From NCBI RefSeq assembly GCF_015594725.1, contig NZ_JADNRC010000007.1, positions 186,001 through 250,000 on the forward strand: a stretch of DNA of 64,000 bases. Reading direction: 5' to 3'. Numbering within the stretch: the first letter of the stretch is position 1; every line of letters starts with the position of its first letter. Positions 54,203 through 63,837 of the stretch are shown here, one piece after another. Below the pieces are notes generated by a model. That model was not told where the DNA came from, searched no databases, and saw only the letters and a program-made list of their open reading frames with translations. This DNA is from Flavobacterium sp. ALJ2 (GTDB taxonomy: Bacteria; Bacteroidota; Bacteroidia; Flavobacteriales; Flavobacteriaceae). The translations under genes were made by a program, and so were the position numbers.

Positions 54203-55699
54203 CTAATCTTCAATCCAATTTGTAGTACGTCCAACAGCTTTGTTCCAGTTGTGTACTAGTTTATCTACTTCTGCTCTTGGCATTTCTGGAGAGAATTCAC
54301 GGTCAATTGACCATTGTTCTTGCAGTTCGTCTATGCTTTTCCAGTATCCTACAGCTAGTCCAGCTAAGTATGCAGCTCCCAATGCTGTTGTTTCTAGAGT
54401 TTTAGGTCTAATTACTTTAAAGCCGAATAGATCAGATTGAAATTGTAACATTAAATTATTGACAACCGCTCCACCATCTACTCTTAATTCTTTTCCTTTA
54501 TTTCCGAAGTCAGCTTCCATTGATTTTGCTAAGTCAAATACTTGGTAAGCAATACCTTCTAAGGTTGCACGTGCTATGTGTGCATTTGTTGTTCCTCTGG
54601 TGATACCGAAAATTGCGCCTCTGGCATATTGATCCCAATAGGGCGCGCCTAATCCTGTTAAAGCGGGAACAAAATAGATGCCGCCATTGTCGGGTACACT
54701 TGCTGCTAAAGTTTCGATTTCATCCGATGAATTAATCATTTTCGCACCATCTCTTAGCCATTGTACTGCTGCTCCACCTACAAATACACTTCCTTCTAGG
54801 GCATAAGTAGTTTTCCCATTTATTTTCCAGGCAACTGTTGTAAGTAAATTGTTTTTAGAATAAACAGGTTTGTCTCCAGTATTCATTAGCATAAAACAAC
54901 CTGTTCCGTAAGTATTTTTTACCATTCCGGGCTCGGTGCATAGTTGTCCAAAAAGAGCCGCTTGTTGATCTCCAGCTACACCAGATATTGGAATTTTTGT
55001 AGAAAATAAGGTTGTACAAGTTTCCCCATATATTTCACTACTTTGTTTTATTTCAGGTAGCATTGCTCTCGGAATATTAAATAATTCCAATAATTCGTTA
55101 TCCCATTCTAATGTGTGAATGTTCATTAGTAGCGTTCTGCTTGCATTAGAAACATCTGTCATAAACATTTTTCCTCTAGTTAGTTTCCAGATTAGCCATG
55201 TATCTACGGTTCCAAAACATAGTTTTCCTTGTTCTGCTTTTTCGCGAGCACCTTCAACATTGTCTAGAATCCATTTTAATTTAGTTCCAGAAAAGTAAGC
55301 ATCTAGTTTTAATCCAGTTTTTTCTTGGATCATGTCTGAAAGACCTTGAGCTTTTAATTCGTCGCAATATTTAGCTGTTCGACGATCTTGCCAAACAATA
55401 GCATTGTATAAAGGTTCGCTGGTTTCTCTATCCCAAACAATCGTTGTCTCACGTTGATTTGTGATTCCGATTGCAGCTATTTCTTTTCCTGAAATTCCCA
55501 TTTTTGCAATAACTTCGGCTGCCACACTAATTTGTGAATACCAAATTTCATTGGGATCATGTTCTACCCATCCTGGTTTTGGAAAGATTTGTTCATACGT
55601 TTTTTGAGAATTGCTTACAATTTTGCCATCATGGTTGAATATGATGGCTCTAGAGGAGGTAGTACCTTGGTCTAGTGTTAGGATAAATTTGTTTTCCAT
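54203..55699 (-). CDS. glpK: Glycerol kinase
   Basis: 498 residues, standard length. FGGY-kinase signatures are [15 protein letters not shown] at the start, [21 protein letters not shown]-type and [13 protein letters not shown], and a C-terminal [18 protein letters not shown]. It phosphorylates glycerol to glycerol-3-phosphate. It is 12 bp behind glpD and 27 bp before glpF. Confidence 0.98.
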   Translation of the reverse strand: MENKFILTLDQGTTSSRAIIFNHDGKIVSNSQKTYEQIFPKPGWVEHDPNEIWYSQISVAAEVIAKMGISGKEIAAIGITNQRETTIVWDRETSEPLYNAIVWQDRRTAKYCDELKAQGLSDMIQEKTGLKLDAYFSGTKLKWILDNVEGAREKAEQGKLCFGTVDTWLIWKLTRGKMFMTDVSNASRTLLMNIHTLEWDNELLELFNIPRAMLPEIKQSSEIYGETCTTLFSTKIPISGVAGDQQAALFGQLCTEPGMVKNTYGTGCFMLMNTGDKPVYSKNNLLTTVAWKINGKTTYALEGSVFVGGAAVQWLRDGAKMINSSDEIETLAASVPDNGGIYFVPALTGLGAPYWDQYARGAIFGITRGTTNAHIARATLEGIAYQVFDLAKSMEADFGNKGKELRVDGGAVVNNLMLQFQSDLFGFKVIRPKTLETTALGAAYLAGLAVGYWKSIDELQEQWSIDREFSPEMPRAEVDKLVHNWNKAVGRTTNWIED

Positions 55700-55711
55700 A
55701 ATAATGTACTG

Positions 55712-57301
55712 TTAATGGTGTTTTTCTTGAAAATCTGATAAAATGAATCCGTTTGCAAGATGTTTAAATTCTGATATTTGTCTTTGTGTCCATGTTTCGT
55801 CGTGACCTAATTCTTTAGCTAATAATAGAGCAACTTTTTCACAAGAAGCAATAGCTGCGCGGGCATCTAGAAATAATAAACGAACTCTTCTTGCAAGTAC
55901 ATCATCTATAGTTCTTGCCATTTCATAGCGAATAGCCCAAGCTACTTCTGCCATAGTGTAGTCGTAATCTGGATGTAATTTTTCTTTTAATTCAGGTTCG
56001 TTATTTTGTAATTCTAATATTTTAGGAATATCAGTTCCGTATATATATAGGTGGTTTTCTCGAGCTTTTGTATCGGTTTGTTTGTTTCCGTGAATTGCAA
56101 TGTGCTCTGTTTTACATTTTACGTTTGGTAAACTATGTACTGTGATTGCTTTGTCTATAATATCTTCAGCAATTTTTCTGTAGGTAGTCCATTTTCCTCC
56201 AGTTATGGTTATCAATCCAGTTTCAGAAACAATTATTTTGTGACTTCTTGAAACTTCTTTGGTACTTTTTCCTTCTTTTTCTGGTGCTGCTAATGGTCTT
56301 AATCCAGCAAAAACAGATAAAACATCTGCACGTGTAGGTTTTTTAACTAAGAATCGTTGTGCAGTTTCTAATACGAATTCAATTTCTGTTTCTAATGCAA
56401 TTGGTTCTAAGCTGTGTTTCTTAATTAAAGTATCTGTTGTTCCAACTACTACTTTATTATGCCAAGGGACTGCAAATAAAACTCTTCCATCGCTTGTTTT
56501 TGGTATCATCAATGCTTGATCGCCAGGTAAGAAAGATTTATCGAAGACAAGGTGGATTCCTTGACTTGGAACAATATATTTTTTGTAAACGGTATCGTTT
56601 AGTTTCATTATTGCATTAGTGAAGACTCCCGTTGCGTTTATTACTGCTTTACCTTTTATTTCGTATTTTTCACCCGATTCATGATCAACTATTTCAACAC
56701 CTGTAACTTGATTTTTGTCATTTTTTAATAAGCCAATAACTTTAGCGTAGTTTAAAAGACAAGCGCCATTTTCTACTGCAGTTTGTGCAATATTTATAGC
56801 TAAACGGGAATCATCAAATTGACCATCTTGGTAGATAACGCCACTTACAAGGCCTTTAGGCTCAACAGTAGGGAGTAGCTCGATGGTTTTTTTCTTTGAA
56901 ATATATTTAGACCGACCTAAGCTTAGTCTTCCTGCTAGTAAGTCGTAAATAGTAAGGCCTATAGTGTAGAAATAGCCTCCCCACCAATTGTAATTAGGAA
57001 TAACGAAAGACTGATTTTTAACTAGGTGGCCTGCATTTTGAGCCATTAATCCTCTTTCTTTTAAAGCTTCAGTTACTAGAGAAATATCACCTTGTTCTAG
57101 ATAACGAACACCTCCGTGAACTAATTTAGTACTTCTGCTAGAAGTTCCTTTGGCAAAATCTACTGCTTCAATCAAAACAGTTTTGTATCCCCTGCTTGCG
57201 GCATCAAGAGCTGTTCCTAGTCCGCTAGCGCCTCCTCCAATCACAATTACATCCCATTCGGAGGTTTGTTTTAGTTTTGCTAATTGTTCTGTTCGTTTCA
57301 T
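55712..57301 (-). CDS. glpD: Aerobic glycerol-3-phosphate dehydrogenase
   Basis: 529 residues. It has the FAD motif VIVIGGGASGLGTALDAASRG (in part) at about 20-40, SSRSTKLVHGGVRYLEQGD, and ITGGKWTTYRKIAEDIIDKA, plus the C-terminal DAO_C helical domain (about 390-515). The membrane-associated enzyme oxidises glycerol-3-P to dihydroxyacetone phosphate and reduces menaquinone. First gene of glpD-glpK-glpF plus an OM-protein operon, divergent from the GlpR-like regulator. Confidence 0.97.
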   Translation of the reverse strand: MKRTEQLAKLKQTSEWDVIVIGGGASGLGTALDAASRGYKTVLIEAVDFAKGTSSRSTKLVHGGVRYLEQGDISLVTEALKERGLMAQNAGHLVKNQSFVIPNYNWWGGYFYTIGLTIYDLLAGRLSLGRSKYISKKKTIELLPTVEPKGLVSGVIYQDGQFDDSRLAINIAQTAVENGACLLNYAKVIGLLKNDKNQVTGVEIVDHESGEKYEIKGKAVINATGVFTNAIMKLNDTVYKKYIVPSQGIHLVFDKSFLPGDQALMIPKTSDGRVLFAVPWHNKVVVGTTDTLIKKHSLEPIALETEIEFVLETAQRFLVKKPTRADVLSVFAGLRPLAAPEKEGKSTKEVSRSHKIIVSETGLITITGGKWTTYRKIAEDIIDKAITVHSLPNVKCKTEHIAIHGNKQTDTKARENHLYIYGTDIPKILELQNNEPELKEKLHPDYDYTMAEVAWAIRYEMARTIDDVLARRVRLLFLDARAAIASCEKVALLLAKELGHDETWTQRQISEFKHLANGFILSDFQEKHH

Positions 57302-57317
57302 TGTTCGGTTTTATTTG

Positions 57318-57424
57318 TTTCGTATTTCTTTAAAATGCTTTCGAATAACAAACTTAATGAAATTAAACGAAACCAAATAAAATAAAGTGAAATTTATTTT
57401 ATTATTTTATTTTTGTATCTTTCG
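57318..57424. promoter_or_regulatory. glpD/glpR divergent promoter region with TTTCG motifs
   Basis: CAAACTTA (57349-57356; TAAGTTTG on the minus strand) is the glpD -7 box and TATTTTTG (57408-57415) that of the regulator. TTTCG occurs at 57318-57322, 57339-57343 and 57420-57424, and inverted as CGAAA at 57368-57372. The arms at 57339 and 57372 bracket the glpD -7 box, as a repressor site would. Assignment to the GlpR-like protein is inference. Confidence 0.5.
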
Positions 57425-57455
57425 CCATGAAGAATCTTAATATTAAAGCGACATT

Positions 57456-58229
57456 ATGACTATTATCAACAGAAGACAAGAGGATATACTTAAAGAATTA
57501 GATCAGAAAGGATATGTAAATGTGGTTGATTTGTGTGAAATGTATAATGTTTCAACCGTAACCATACGAAAGGATCTTAATTTTTTAGAAAATGAAAAGT
57601 TACTACATCGTACACATGGAGGAGCAAGCAAAAAGCCAATTTATGCTTTTGAAAGAGATGTTAATGATAAGGAAACATTGCAGGTTGAGCAAAAAAAACA
57701 AATAGCCAAAGAAGCTTTAAAGTATATAAGTGAGCATGATTATATAATATTAGGTTCGGGTTCGAATATTCATTATTTATCTCGAATAATTACTGGATTT
57801 CAAAAACTGACAGTACTTACCCCTTCATTAAAAGTGTCTTTAGAACTTAGCAAAGAAATAAATATCGATACGATACAATTAGGAGGAGATGTTCGAAATA
57901 GTTCTACTTCAGCAGTTGGTCCGATTGCCGAAGCAACTTTGGGTCAGTTTTCATGTAATAAATTATTTCTGGGTACAGACGGTGTTCATTTAGGATTCGG
58001 TTTGAGTACATCAAATGCTTTAGAAGCACATTTAAATCAGGCTATGATTGAAGTAGCAGAAAAGGTTATAGTGCTTGCGGATTCTACTAAGATGAATATA
58101 AGAGGCTTTGGTAAAATTTGTAATCTGAATAAAATTGATGTGCTTATTACTGATGAAGGTATTGATGCGGAAACTAAAATTAAACTGGAAGAAATTGGAA
58201 TTGATGTGGTTATAGCTGGGAAATTATAG
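57456..58229 (+). CDS. DeoR/GlpR family regulator of the glycerol operon
   Basis: 257 residues. An N-terminal winged HTH (about 6-58, VDLCEMYNVSTVTIRKDLNFLENEKLLHRTHGGA) is followed by the DeoR C-terminal sensor domain (about 75-235, with LGSGSNIHYLSR and GTDGVHLGFGLSTSNALEA). It is divergent from glpD with a 154-bp shared promoter region. By analogy with GlpR it probably represses glpDKF and responds to glycerol-3-phosphate. It is a paralogue of the DeoR protein at 5535-6284, but the two intergenic regions carry different motifs. Confidence 0.92.
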   Translation: MTIINRRQEDILKELDQKGYVNVVDLCEMYNVSTVTIRKDLNFLENEKLLHRTHGGASKKPIYAFERDVNDKETLQVEQKKQIAKEALKYISEHDYIILGSGSNIHYLSRIITGFQKLTVLTPSLKVSLELSKEINIDTIQLGGDVRNSSTSAVGPIAEATLGQFSCNKLFLGTDGVHLGFGLSTSNALEAHLNQAMIEVAEKVIVLADSTKMNIRGFGKICNLNKIDVLITDEGIDAETKIKLEEIGIDVVIAGKL

Positions 58230-58399
58230 TTTTTGGAGGTAGTGTGTTATCTTGGTTATTTTATAATGTGAATGGTTTGGATATATTTGAGTATTTGTAT
58301 TGTAGGAAAAAGCATGTAATTTTGTTTGTATTTGGGTGCTTATTAATAGTCTGAAATATTTTTAAAATTTACTAAAGCGCAATATTTAAAAAAAATAGA

Positions 58400-58407
58400 T
58401 ACTTTTG
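58400..58407 (+). promoter_or_regulatory. -7 box of topA
   Basis: TACTTTTG matches TAnnTTTG and lies 18 bp before the ATG at 58426. It overlaps the alternative TTG start at 58405, which supports the ATG. Confidence 0.6.
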
Positions 58408-58425
58408 TTCCAGAAAAATAGAGTA

Positions 58426-60945
58426 ATGGCAAAGAATTTAGTAATAGTTGAGTCACCTGCAAAGGCAAAAACGATAGAGAAATTTTTAGGAAGTGATTTT
58501 CAAGTAGAGTCAAGTTATGGGCATATAGCCGACTTGCCTTCGAAAGAAATCGGTGTAGATGTAGAGAATGGTTTTAAACCTAAATATGAAGTTTCTCCAG
58601 ATAAAAAAGCTTTGGTTAGTAAGCTAAAAACATTATCTAAGAATGCCGAAATGGTTTGGTTAGCAAGTGATGAGGATCGCGAGGGAGAGGCTATTTCATG
58701 GCATCTTGCCGAGGAGTTGAAATTGGATACAAAAAAAACCAAACGAATTGTTTTTCACGAAATTACAAAATCGGCTATCCTAAAAGCAATTGAAAACCCA
58801 AGAGAAATAGATTATAATTTGGTTAATGCACAACAGGCTCGTCGTGTATTAGATAGATTAGTAGGATATGAATTGTCTCCTGTTTTATGGAGAAAAATAA
58901 AAGGTGGTCTCTCAGCAGGACGTGTGCAGTCAGTTTCTGTGCGTTTAATTGTTGAAAGAGAACGTGAAATTCAAAATTTTAAAGCTGTAGCATCTTATTC
59001 TGTTGTTGCGGAGTTTACTAATGAAAGTGGAAAAACATTCAAGGCTAAATTGCCTAAAAATTTTAATACAAAAAAAGAAGCCGAAGATTTTTTAAATAAA
59101 AACATAGGTTCTGCATTTAAGGTTTCTGATTTAGAAACGAAACCTACCAAAAAATCACCAACAGCACCATTTACAACTTCAACCTTGCAACAAGAGGCAG
59201 CGAGAAAATTATATTTGCCAGTTGGAATCACAATGCAGTTAGCACAACGTTTATACGAGGCAGGACTTATTACTTATATGAGAACTGATAGTGTTAATCT
59301 TTCTAAAGATGCAATGGATGCGGCTCAGGCTGAAATTATTAAATCGTATGGAAAAGAATTCTCAAAACCGAGAACTTTTACAAACAAGAGTAAGGGTGCG
59401 CAAGAAGCACACGAGGCGATTCGTCCTACAGATATGTCGCGTCATACCGTAAATATTGACAGAGATCAAGCGCGTTTGTATGATTTGATTTGGAAAAGAA
59501 CATTGGCTTCACAAATGAGTGATGCGCAATTAGAAAGAACCAATGTAAAAATTGAAGTTAATAATCATAGTGAAATATTTACAGCATCTGGAGAAGTTTT
59601 ACTTTTTGAAGGATTCTTAAAGGTGTATCTTGAAGGTCATGATGACGATGAGGAAGAGCAAGAAGGAATGTTGCCAGCAATGAAAGTGAATGAGAAATTA
59701 ATAAATAACTACATCACAGCAACGGAAAGATATTCAAGACCGCCAGCACGTTATACTGAAGCATCTTTGGTGAAGAAATTAGAAGAATTGGGAATTGGAC
59801 GACCTTCTACTTATGCGCCAACTATTTCGACTATTATCAACAGAAATTATGTTGAAAAAGGAAATCTTGACGGACAAGAACGTAATTATACACAACTTAC
59901 TTTACAATCAAACAAGGTAGGAGAGAAGTTGCTTAAGGAAAATACAGGTTCTGATAAAGGAAAGTTGGTTCCAACTGATATTGGAACAATTGTTACAGAT
60001 TTCTTGGTTAAGAACTTTGGGACAATATTAGATTATAATTTTACAGCAAAAGTAGAACAAGATTTTGACGAAATTGCTGAAGGAAATATTGATTGGGCAC
60101 AAATGATGAAGGAGTTTTATGATAAATTCCATCCAAATGTGAAAGATGTAGAGGCGAATGCTGAGAGAGAAAGCGGAGAAAGAATATTGGGTAAAGACCC
60201 AGTTTCAGGCAGGCCAGTTTCAGTTCGTTTAGGGAAATTTGGTCCAATGGCGCAAATTGGAGAACCAGATGATGAAGATAAAAAATTTGCCAGTTTAATG
60301 GCTGATCAGAATATTGGAAACATAACGCTAGAAGAAGCTTTGAATTTGTTTTTATTGCCTAAAAACTTAGGTGAATATAAAGGTGAAGAAGTGGAAGTGA
60401 GTAATGGACGTTATGGTCCATACATTCGTCACGGAAGTGTTTTTATTTCGTTACCAAAAGGAGAAGATCCATTAGATGTAACAATTACCAGAGCACAAGA
60501 GTTAATAGATGAAAAAGCACTTGCTGATGCTCCTATTGCAGTTTATAAAGGAGAAGGAGTGCAAAAGGGAGTGGGGCGTTTTGGTCCGTTTATCAAATGG
60601 AATGGATTGTTTATTAATGTAAGCAAAAAATATGATTTTGATAATTTATCACAATCAGACATAGAAGCTTTGATTGAAGATAAACTTCAGAAAAATATTG
60701 ATAAAGTGCTTCATAACTGGGAGGAAGAAGGAATCTTGGTAGAAAAAGCACGTTGGGGGCGTTCAGTTATCACAAAAGGTAAAATTAAAATAGAGTTGAG
60801 TAAAGATGTTGATGCTACAAAATTAACATTGGCTGAGGTTCAGGAAATGATAGCTAAGAAAACCCCAGTAAAAAAGACAGCTACTAAAAAAGCGCCAGCA
60901 GCCAAAAAAGCTGTAGCGAAAAAAACAGTAGCAAAAAAGAAATAA
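58426..60945 (+). CDS. topA: DNA topoisomerase I
   Basis: 839 residues from ATG 58426; a TTG at 58405 lies inside the -7 box. Toprim domain (about 1-115, LVIVESPAKAKTIEKFLG, ASDEDREGEAISWHL). Catalytic Tyr284 lies in LITYMRTDS within the type IA core (to about 590). Three KFGPM/RYGPY/RFGPF repeats form the C-terminal DNA-binding part. A Lys/Ala-rich tail (about 805-839) resembles histone-H1-like DNA-binding tails and replaces the zinc ribbons of E. coli TopA. It relaxes negative supercoils. The next gene starts 3 bp after the stop. Confidence 0.97.
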   Translation: MAKNLVIVESPAKAKTIEKFLGSDFQVESSYGHIADLPSKEIGVDVENGFKPKYEVSPDKKALVSKLKTLSKNAEMVWLASDEDREGEAISWHLAEELKLDTKKTKRIVFHEITKSAILKAIENPREIDYNLVNAQQARRVLDRLVGYELSPVLWRKIKGGLSAGRVQSVSVRLIVEREREIQNFKAVASYSVVAEFTNESGKTFKAKLPKNFNTKKEAEDFLNKNIGSAFKVSDLETKPTKKSPTAPFTTSTLQQEAARKLYLPVGITMQLAQRLYEAGLITYMRTDSVNLSKDAMDAAQAEIIKSYGKEFSKPRTFTNKSKGAQEAHEAIRPTDMSRHTVNIDRDQARLYDLIWKRTLASQMSDAQLERTNVKIEVNNHSEIFTASGEVLLFEGFLKVYLEGHDDDEEEQEGMLPAMKVNEKLINNYITATERYSRPPARYTEASLVKKLEELGIGRPSTYAPTISTIINRNYVEKGNLDGQERNYTQLTLQSNKVGEKLLKENTGSDKGKLVPTDIGTIVTDFLVKNFGTILDYNFTAKVEQDFDEIAEGNIDWAQMMKEFYDKFHPNVKDVEANAERESGERILGKDPVSGRPVSVRLGKFGPMAQIGEPDDEDKKFASLMADQNIGNITLEEALNLFLLPKNLGEYKGEEVEVSNGRYGPYIRHGSVFISLPKGEDPLDVTITRAQELIDEKALADAPIAVYKGEGVQKGVGRFGPFIKWNGLFINVSKKYDFDNLSQSDIEALIEDKLQKNIDKVLHNWEEEGILVEKARWGRSVITKGKIKIELSKDVDATKLTLAEVQEMIAKKTPVKKTATKKAPAAKKAVAKKTVAKKK

Positions 60946-60948
60946 AAA

Positions 60949-62100
60949 ATGGAATTTGATTTTCTACAACCAGTTGCCAAAGAAATTCTAAACTACGTTG
61001 ATACATTGTCTTCTCAAGAATTGGGAAGTAAGATAGTTTTGCATACCAAAGAACAATTTCCAGATATAACGAAAGTTAATATTGCTATAATTGGGGTTTT
61101 GGATAATCGCGGAGATGTGTCAGCGATTAATGATGTGGATTTAAATCCATTTCGAAAAAAACTATATGGTATGTTTCCAGGAAATTGGGATATGTCTATT
61201 GCTGATTTAGGTGATATTATGCCAGGAGATTCAGTAGATGATACCTATTATCTTTTGAAGAAAATAACAGCTGCTTTAATAAAAAATAGAGTAGTGCCTA
61301 TAGTGATAGGTGGTTCTCAGGATTTAACTTATGCATTGTATCGTGCTTACGATGACTTAGAGCAGATGGTTAACTTGGTTGCAGTCGATAATAAATTTGA
61401 TTTTGGAAAAGAAAGTGAAGATTCTTCAGCAACGTCTTATTTAACTAAAATTATAGTAGACACACCTAATAATCTGTTTAATTACTGTAATGTTGGATAT
61501 CAGACTTATTATAATTCACAAGAAGAGATCGATTTAATTGAGAAATTGTTTTTCGATGCCTATCGTTTAGGGGAGATTTCAAATAAAATTGCGCTAGCTG
61601 AGCCAGTTTTTAGAGATGCCGATTTAGTGAGTTTTGATATGAATTCAGTTAAATCTGCCGATTCAGGAAATACTTTTGCTTTTGAACCTAATGGATTTGA
61701 TGGTAAAGAAATTTGTTCACTTGCAAGATATGCTGGAATTAGTGATAAAGTCTCCGCTTTTGGTGTGTTTAATCATAATAATACATTTCAGGAAGCTCCA
61801 ATAATAGCCCAGATAGTTTGGTATTTTATCGAAGGATATCATTATCGTTCAAATGAGTATCCATATGGTAGCCGAAAAAACTATTTGAAATATATAGTTC
61901 CATTAGAGGAAGAAGAGTTGGTTTTTTATAAAAGTGACAAAACAGACCGTTGGTGGATAGAGATACCTTTTATTTCTAATGGGAATAATAAATTGAAGAG
62001 AAATACGTTGTTATCTTGTTCTTACGATGAATATTTGATAGCTTGTAATCAGGAATTACCTGAAAGATGGTGGAAAGCACAAAGGAAAAACACTGTGTAA
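60949..62100 (+). CDS. Arginase/formimidoylglutamase-fold protein with degenerate metal site
   Basis: 383 residues. The overall pattern is ureohydrolase-like, but the manganese ligands are altered. The expected GGSHD is GGSQD (121-125). DAHxD is DNKFD (147-151). SxDxD is SFDMN (228-232), so two His and one Asp are lost. A C-terminal extension (about 310-383) is unlike standard arginases. It is probably not an active hydrolase but a fold reused for another purpose. It is 3 bp after topA and directly upstream of the gldK promoter. I recall arginase-like annotations beside gldK in other Flavobacteriia, which hints at a conserved link with gliding or type IX secretion. Confidence 0.82.
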   Translation: MEFDFLQPVAKEILNYVDTLSSQELGSKIVLHTKEQFPDITKVNIAIIGVLDNRGDVSAINDVDLNPFRKKLYGMFPGNWDMSIADLGDIMPGDSVDDTYYLLKKITAALIKNRVVPIVIGGSQDLTYALYRAYDDLEQMVNLVAVDNKFDFGKESEDSSATSYLTKIIVDTPNNLFNYCNVGYQTYYNSQEEIDLIEKLFFDAYRLGEISNKIALAEPVFRDADLVSFDMNSVKSADSGNTFAFEPNGFDGKEICSLARYAGISDKVSAFGVFNHNNTFQEAPIIAQIVWYFIEGYHYRSNEYPYGSRKNYLKYIVPLEEEELVFYKSDKTDRWWIEIPFISNGNNKLKRNTLLSCSYDEYLIACNQELPERWWKAQRKNTV

Positions 62101-62261
62101 TCGTTTTCGTAATAAGGTACTAATGATTTAAGGTTTTTTTTAACGATTAGTTTTGGCTTTATTAACAAGTTTAGACTTATGGATATTAAAATTTAACGTT
62201 TTTTAGCGGTATTTGATGATAGTTTATCGACTAAATATTTTTTTTTTATTTTTTTTAACTT

Positions 62262-62269
62262 TAATTTTG
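62262..62269 (+). promoter_or_regulatory. -7 box of the gldK operon
   Basis: TAATTTTG matches TAnnTTTG, 96 bp before the gldK ATG and after a long T-rich tract (62236-62256). The leader is about 90 bases. The rest of the 265-bp gap shows no other signal. Confidence 0.55.
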
Positions 62270-62365
62270 CACCGTGAAATAAATTACATAAAAAGCTATT
62301 GTTTTTTTAAAAAATAATAAATAGGTTTACGGACTTATAATAATGAATAGATAATCCAAATATAT

Positions 62366-63760
62366 ATGAAGAAGTTTATTGCATTTGCGGCATTTTTAAC
62401 ACTAATGATTAGTTGTGGTAGGTCAAGTGACAAAGGAGAATTGGTAGGTGTTAAAGGCGGGAAATGGTATCCAGAAAAACCTTATGGGATGACCTTAATT
62501 CCAGGAGGGGCTTTTATCATGGGTAAGTCGGATGATGACTTGGCTCAAGTAGAGGATGCGCCAACTAAAACCGTTACCGTTCGTTCTTTTTATATGGATG
62601 AAACAGAGATAACAAATAGTGAGTACCGTCAATTTATAGAATGGGTTAAAGATTCTACAATGAGAGTTCGTTTGGCTATTATGGCTGATGAAATGGGGCA
62701 AAAACCAGGCGAGGCTAAAGGAAAAAAAGGAGGAGGTATAGGTGATTATGCTTTTAATAATTCTGATCCAGATAAAATGTCAGCTTATGATAAGTATATG
62801 TACGATAATTATTACAGTATAGGTACAGCTGATGATCCTTATGCTGGAAGAAAATTAAACAAAAAAGTAAAATTAGCTAAAAGCACACAAGCATATCCAG
62901 ATGAGTATTATGCAGAAGTAATGGATTCTATGTATATTCCTGTTGAAGAATCATATAATGGTTTAAGAACTATGGATGTTAATAAGTTGAAATTTAGATA
63001 TTCTTGGATGGATATTCAGGCTGCAGCTAAAGCTAAAGTTGGAAAAAGAAAAGATTTCGTTAAAACAGAAGAAGTTAAAGTATATCCAGATACAACAGTT
63101 TGGATCAAAGATTTTACGTATTCATATAATGAGCCAATGCATAATGATTATTTCTGGCACAAAGCATATGGGGATTATCCTGTTGTAGGAGTAAAATGGA
63201 CTCAGGCAAAAGCATTTTGTGCTTGGAGAACTTTAAATAAAAACTCATACATAAAATCAAAAAAGAAAGGGCGTGATCTAGTAAACGCTTTCAGATTGCC
63301 TACAGAGGCAGAATGGGAGTATGCAGCTAGAGGAGGTTTAGAATCTGCTACTTATCCTTGGGGAGGTCCTTACATCAGAAATGATAGAGGTTGTTTTATG
63401 GCTAACTTTAAACCAAATAGAGGAGATTATGCCGCAGATAATGCTTTGTATACTGTAGAAGCAAAATCGTATGATCCAAATGGTTATAATCTATATAACA
63501 TGGCAGGTAACGTTGCAGAGTGGACAGACTCTTCTTACAGTCCAAATGCTTATGAATATGTGTCTACTATGAATCCTAATGTACAGGATGGCTCAAATAA
63601 ACGTAAAGTAGTACGTGGAGGTTCATGGAAAGATGTTGCTTATTTCTTGCAAGTAAGTACTAGAGATTTTGAATATGCAGATTCTGCAAGAAGTTTTATT
63701 GGTTTTAGAACTGTTCAAGATTATATGGGAACGCAATCAACTGGAAATAAAAGAAAATAA
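62366..63760 (+). CDS. gldK: Gliding-motility/type IX secretion lipoprotein GldK
   Basis: 464 residues. The lipoprotein signal ends at LMISC (Cys17), then GRSSDKGE. The body is an FGE/sulfatase-modifying-factor fold: GMTLIPGGAFIMGKSDDD, VRSFYMDETEITNSEYRQF, FRLPTEAEWEYAARGG, YNLYNMAGNVAEWTDSS and VVRGGSWKDVAYFLQ. GldK, with GldN, forms the periplasmic ring of the T9SS under the outer membrane. It carries an insertion (about 110-200) relative to plain FGE proteins, as GldK does. gldL follows, confirming the gldKLMN order. Confidence 0.97.
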   Translation: MKKFIAFAAFLTLMISCGRSSDKGELVGVKGGKWYPEKPYGMTLIPGGAFIMGKSDDDLAQVEDAPTKTVTVRSFYMDETEITNSEYRQFIEWVKDSTMRVRLAIMADEMGQKPGEAKGKKGGGIGDYAFNNSDPDKMSAYDKYMYDNYYSIGTADDPYAGRKLNKKVKLAKSTQAYPDEYYAEVMDSMYIPVEESYNGLRTMDVNKLKFRYSWMDIQAAAKAKVGKRKDFVKTEEVKVYPDTTVWIKDFTYSYNEPMHNDYFWHKAYGDYPVVGVKWTQAKAFCAWRTLNKNSYIKSKKKGRDLVNAFRLPTEAEWEYAARGGLESATYPWGGPYIRNDRGCFMANFKPNRGDYAADNALYTVEAKSYDPNGYNLYNMAGNVAEWTDSSYSPNAYEYVSTMNPNVQDGSNKRKVVRGGSWKDVAYFLQVSTRDFEYADSARSFIGFRTVQDYMGTQSTGNKRK

Positions 63761-63837
63761 TTAATTATTAAAAGAAAGTAAATTAAAATAATATCCACAA
63801 ATCATTTCTTTAACCTAAAAACAAATAAAATAAAATT

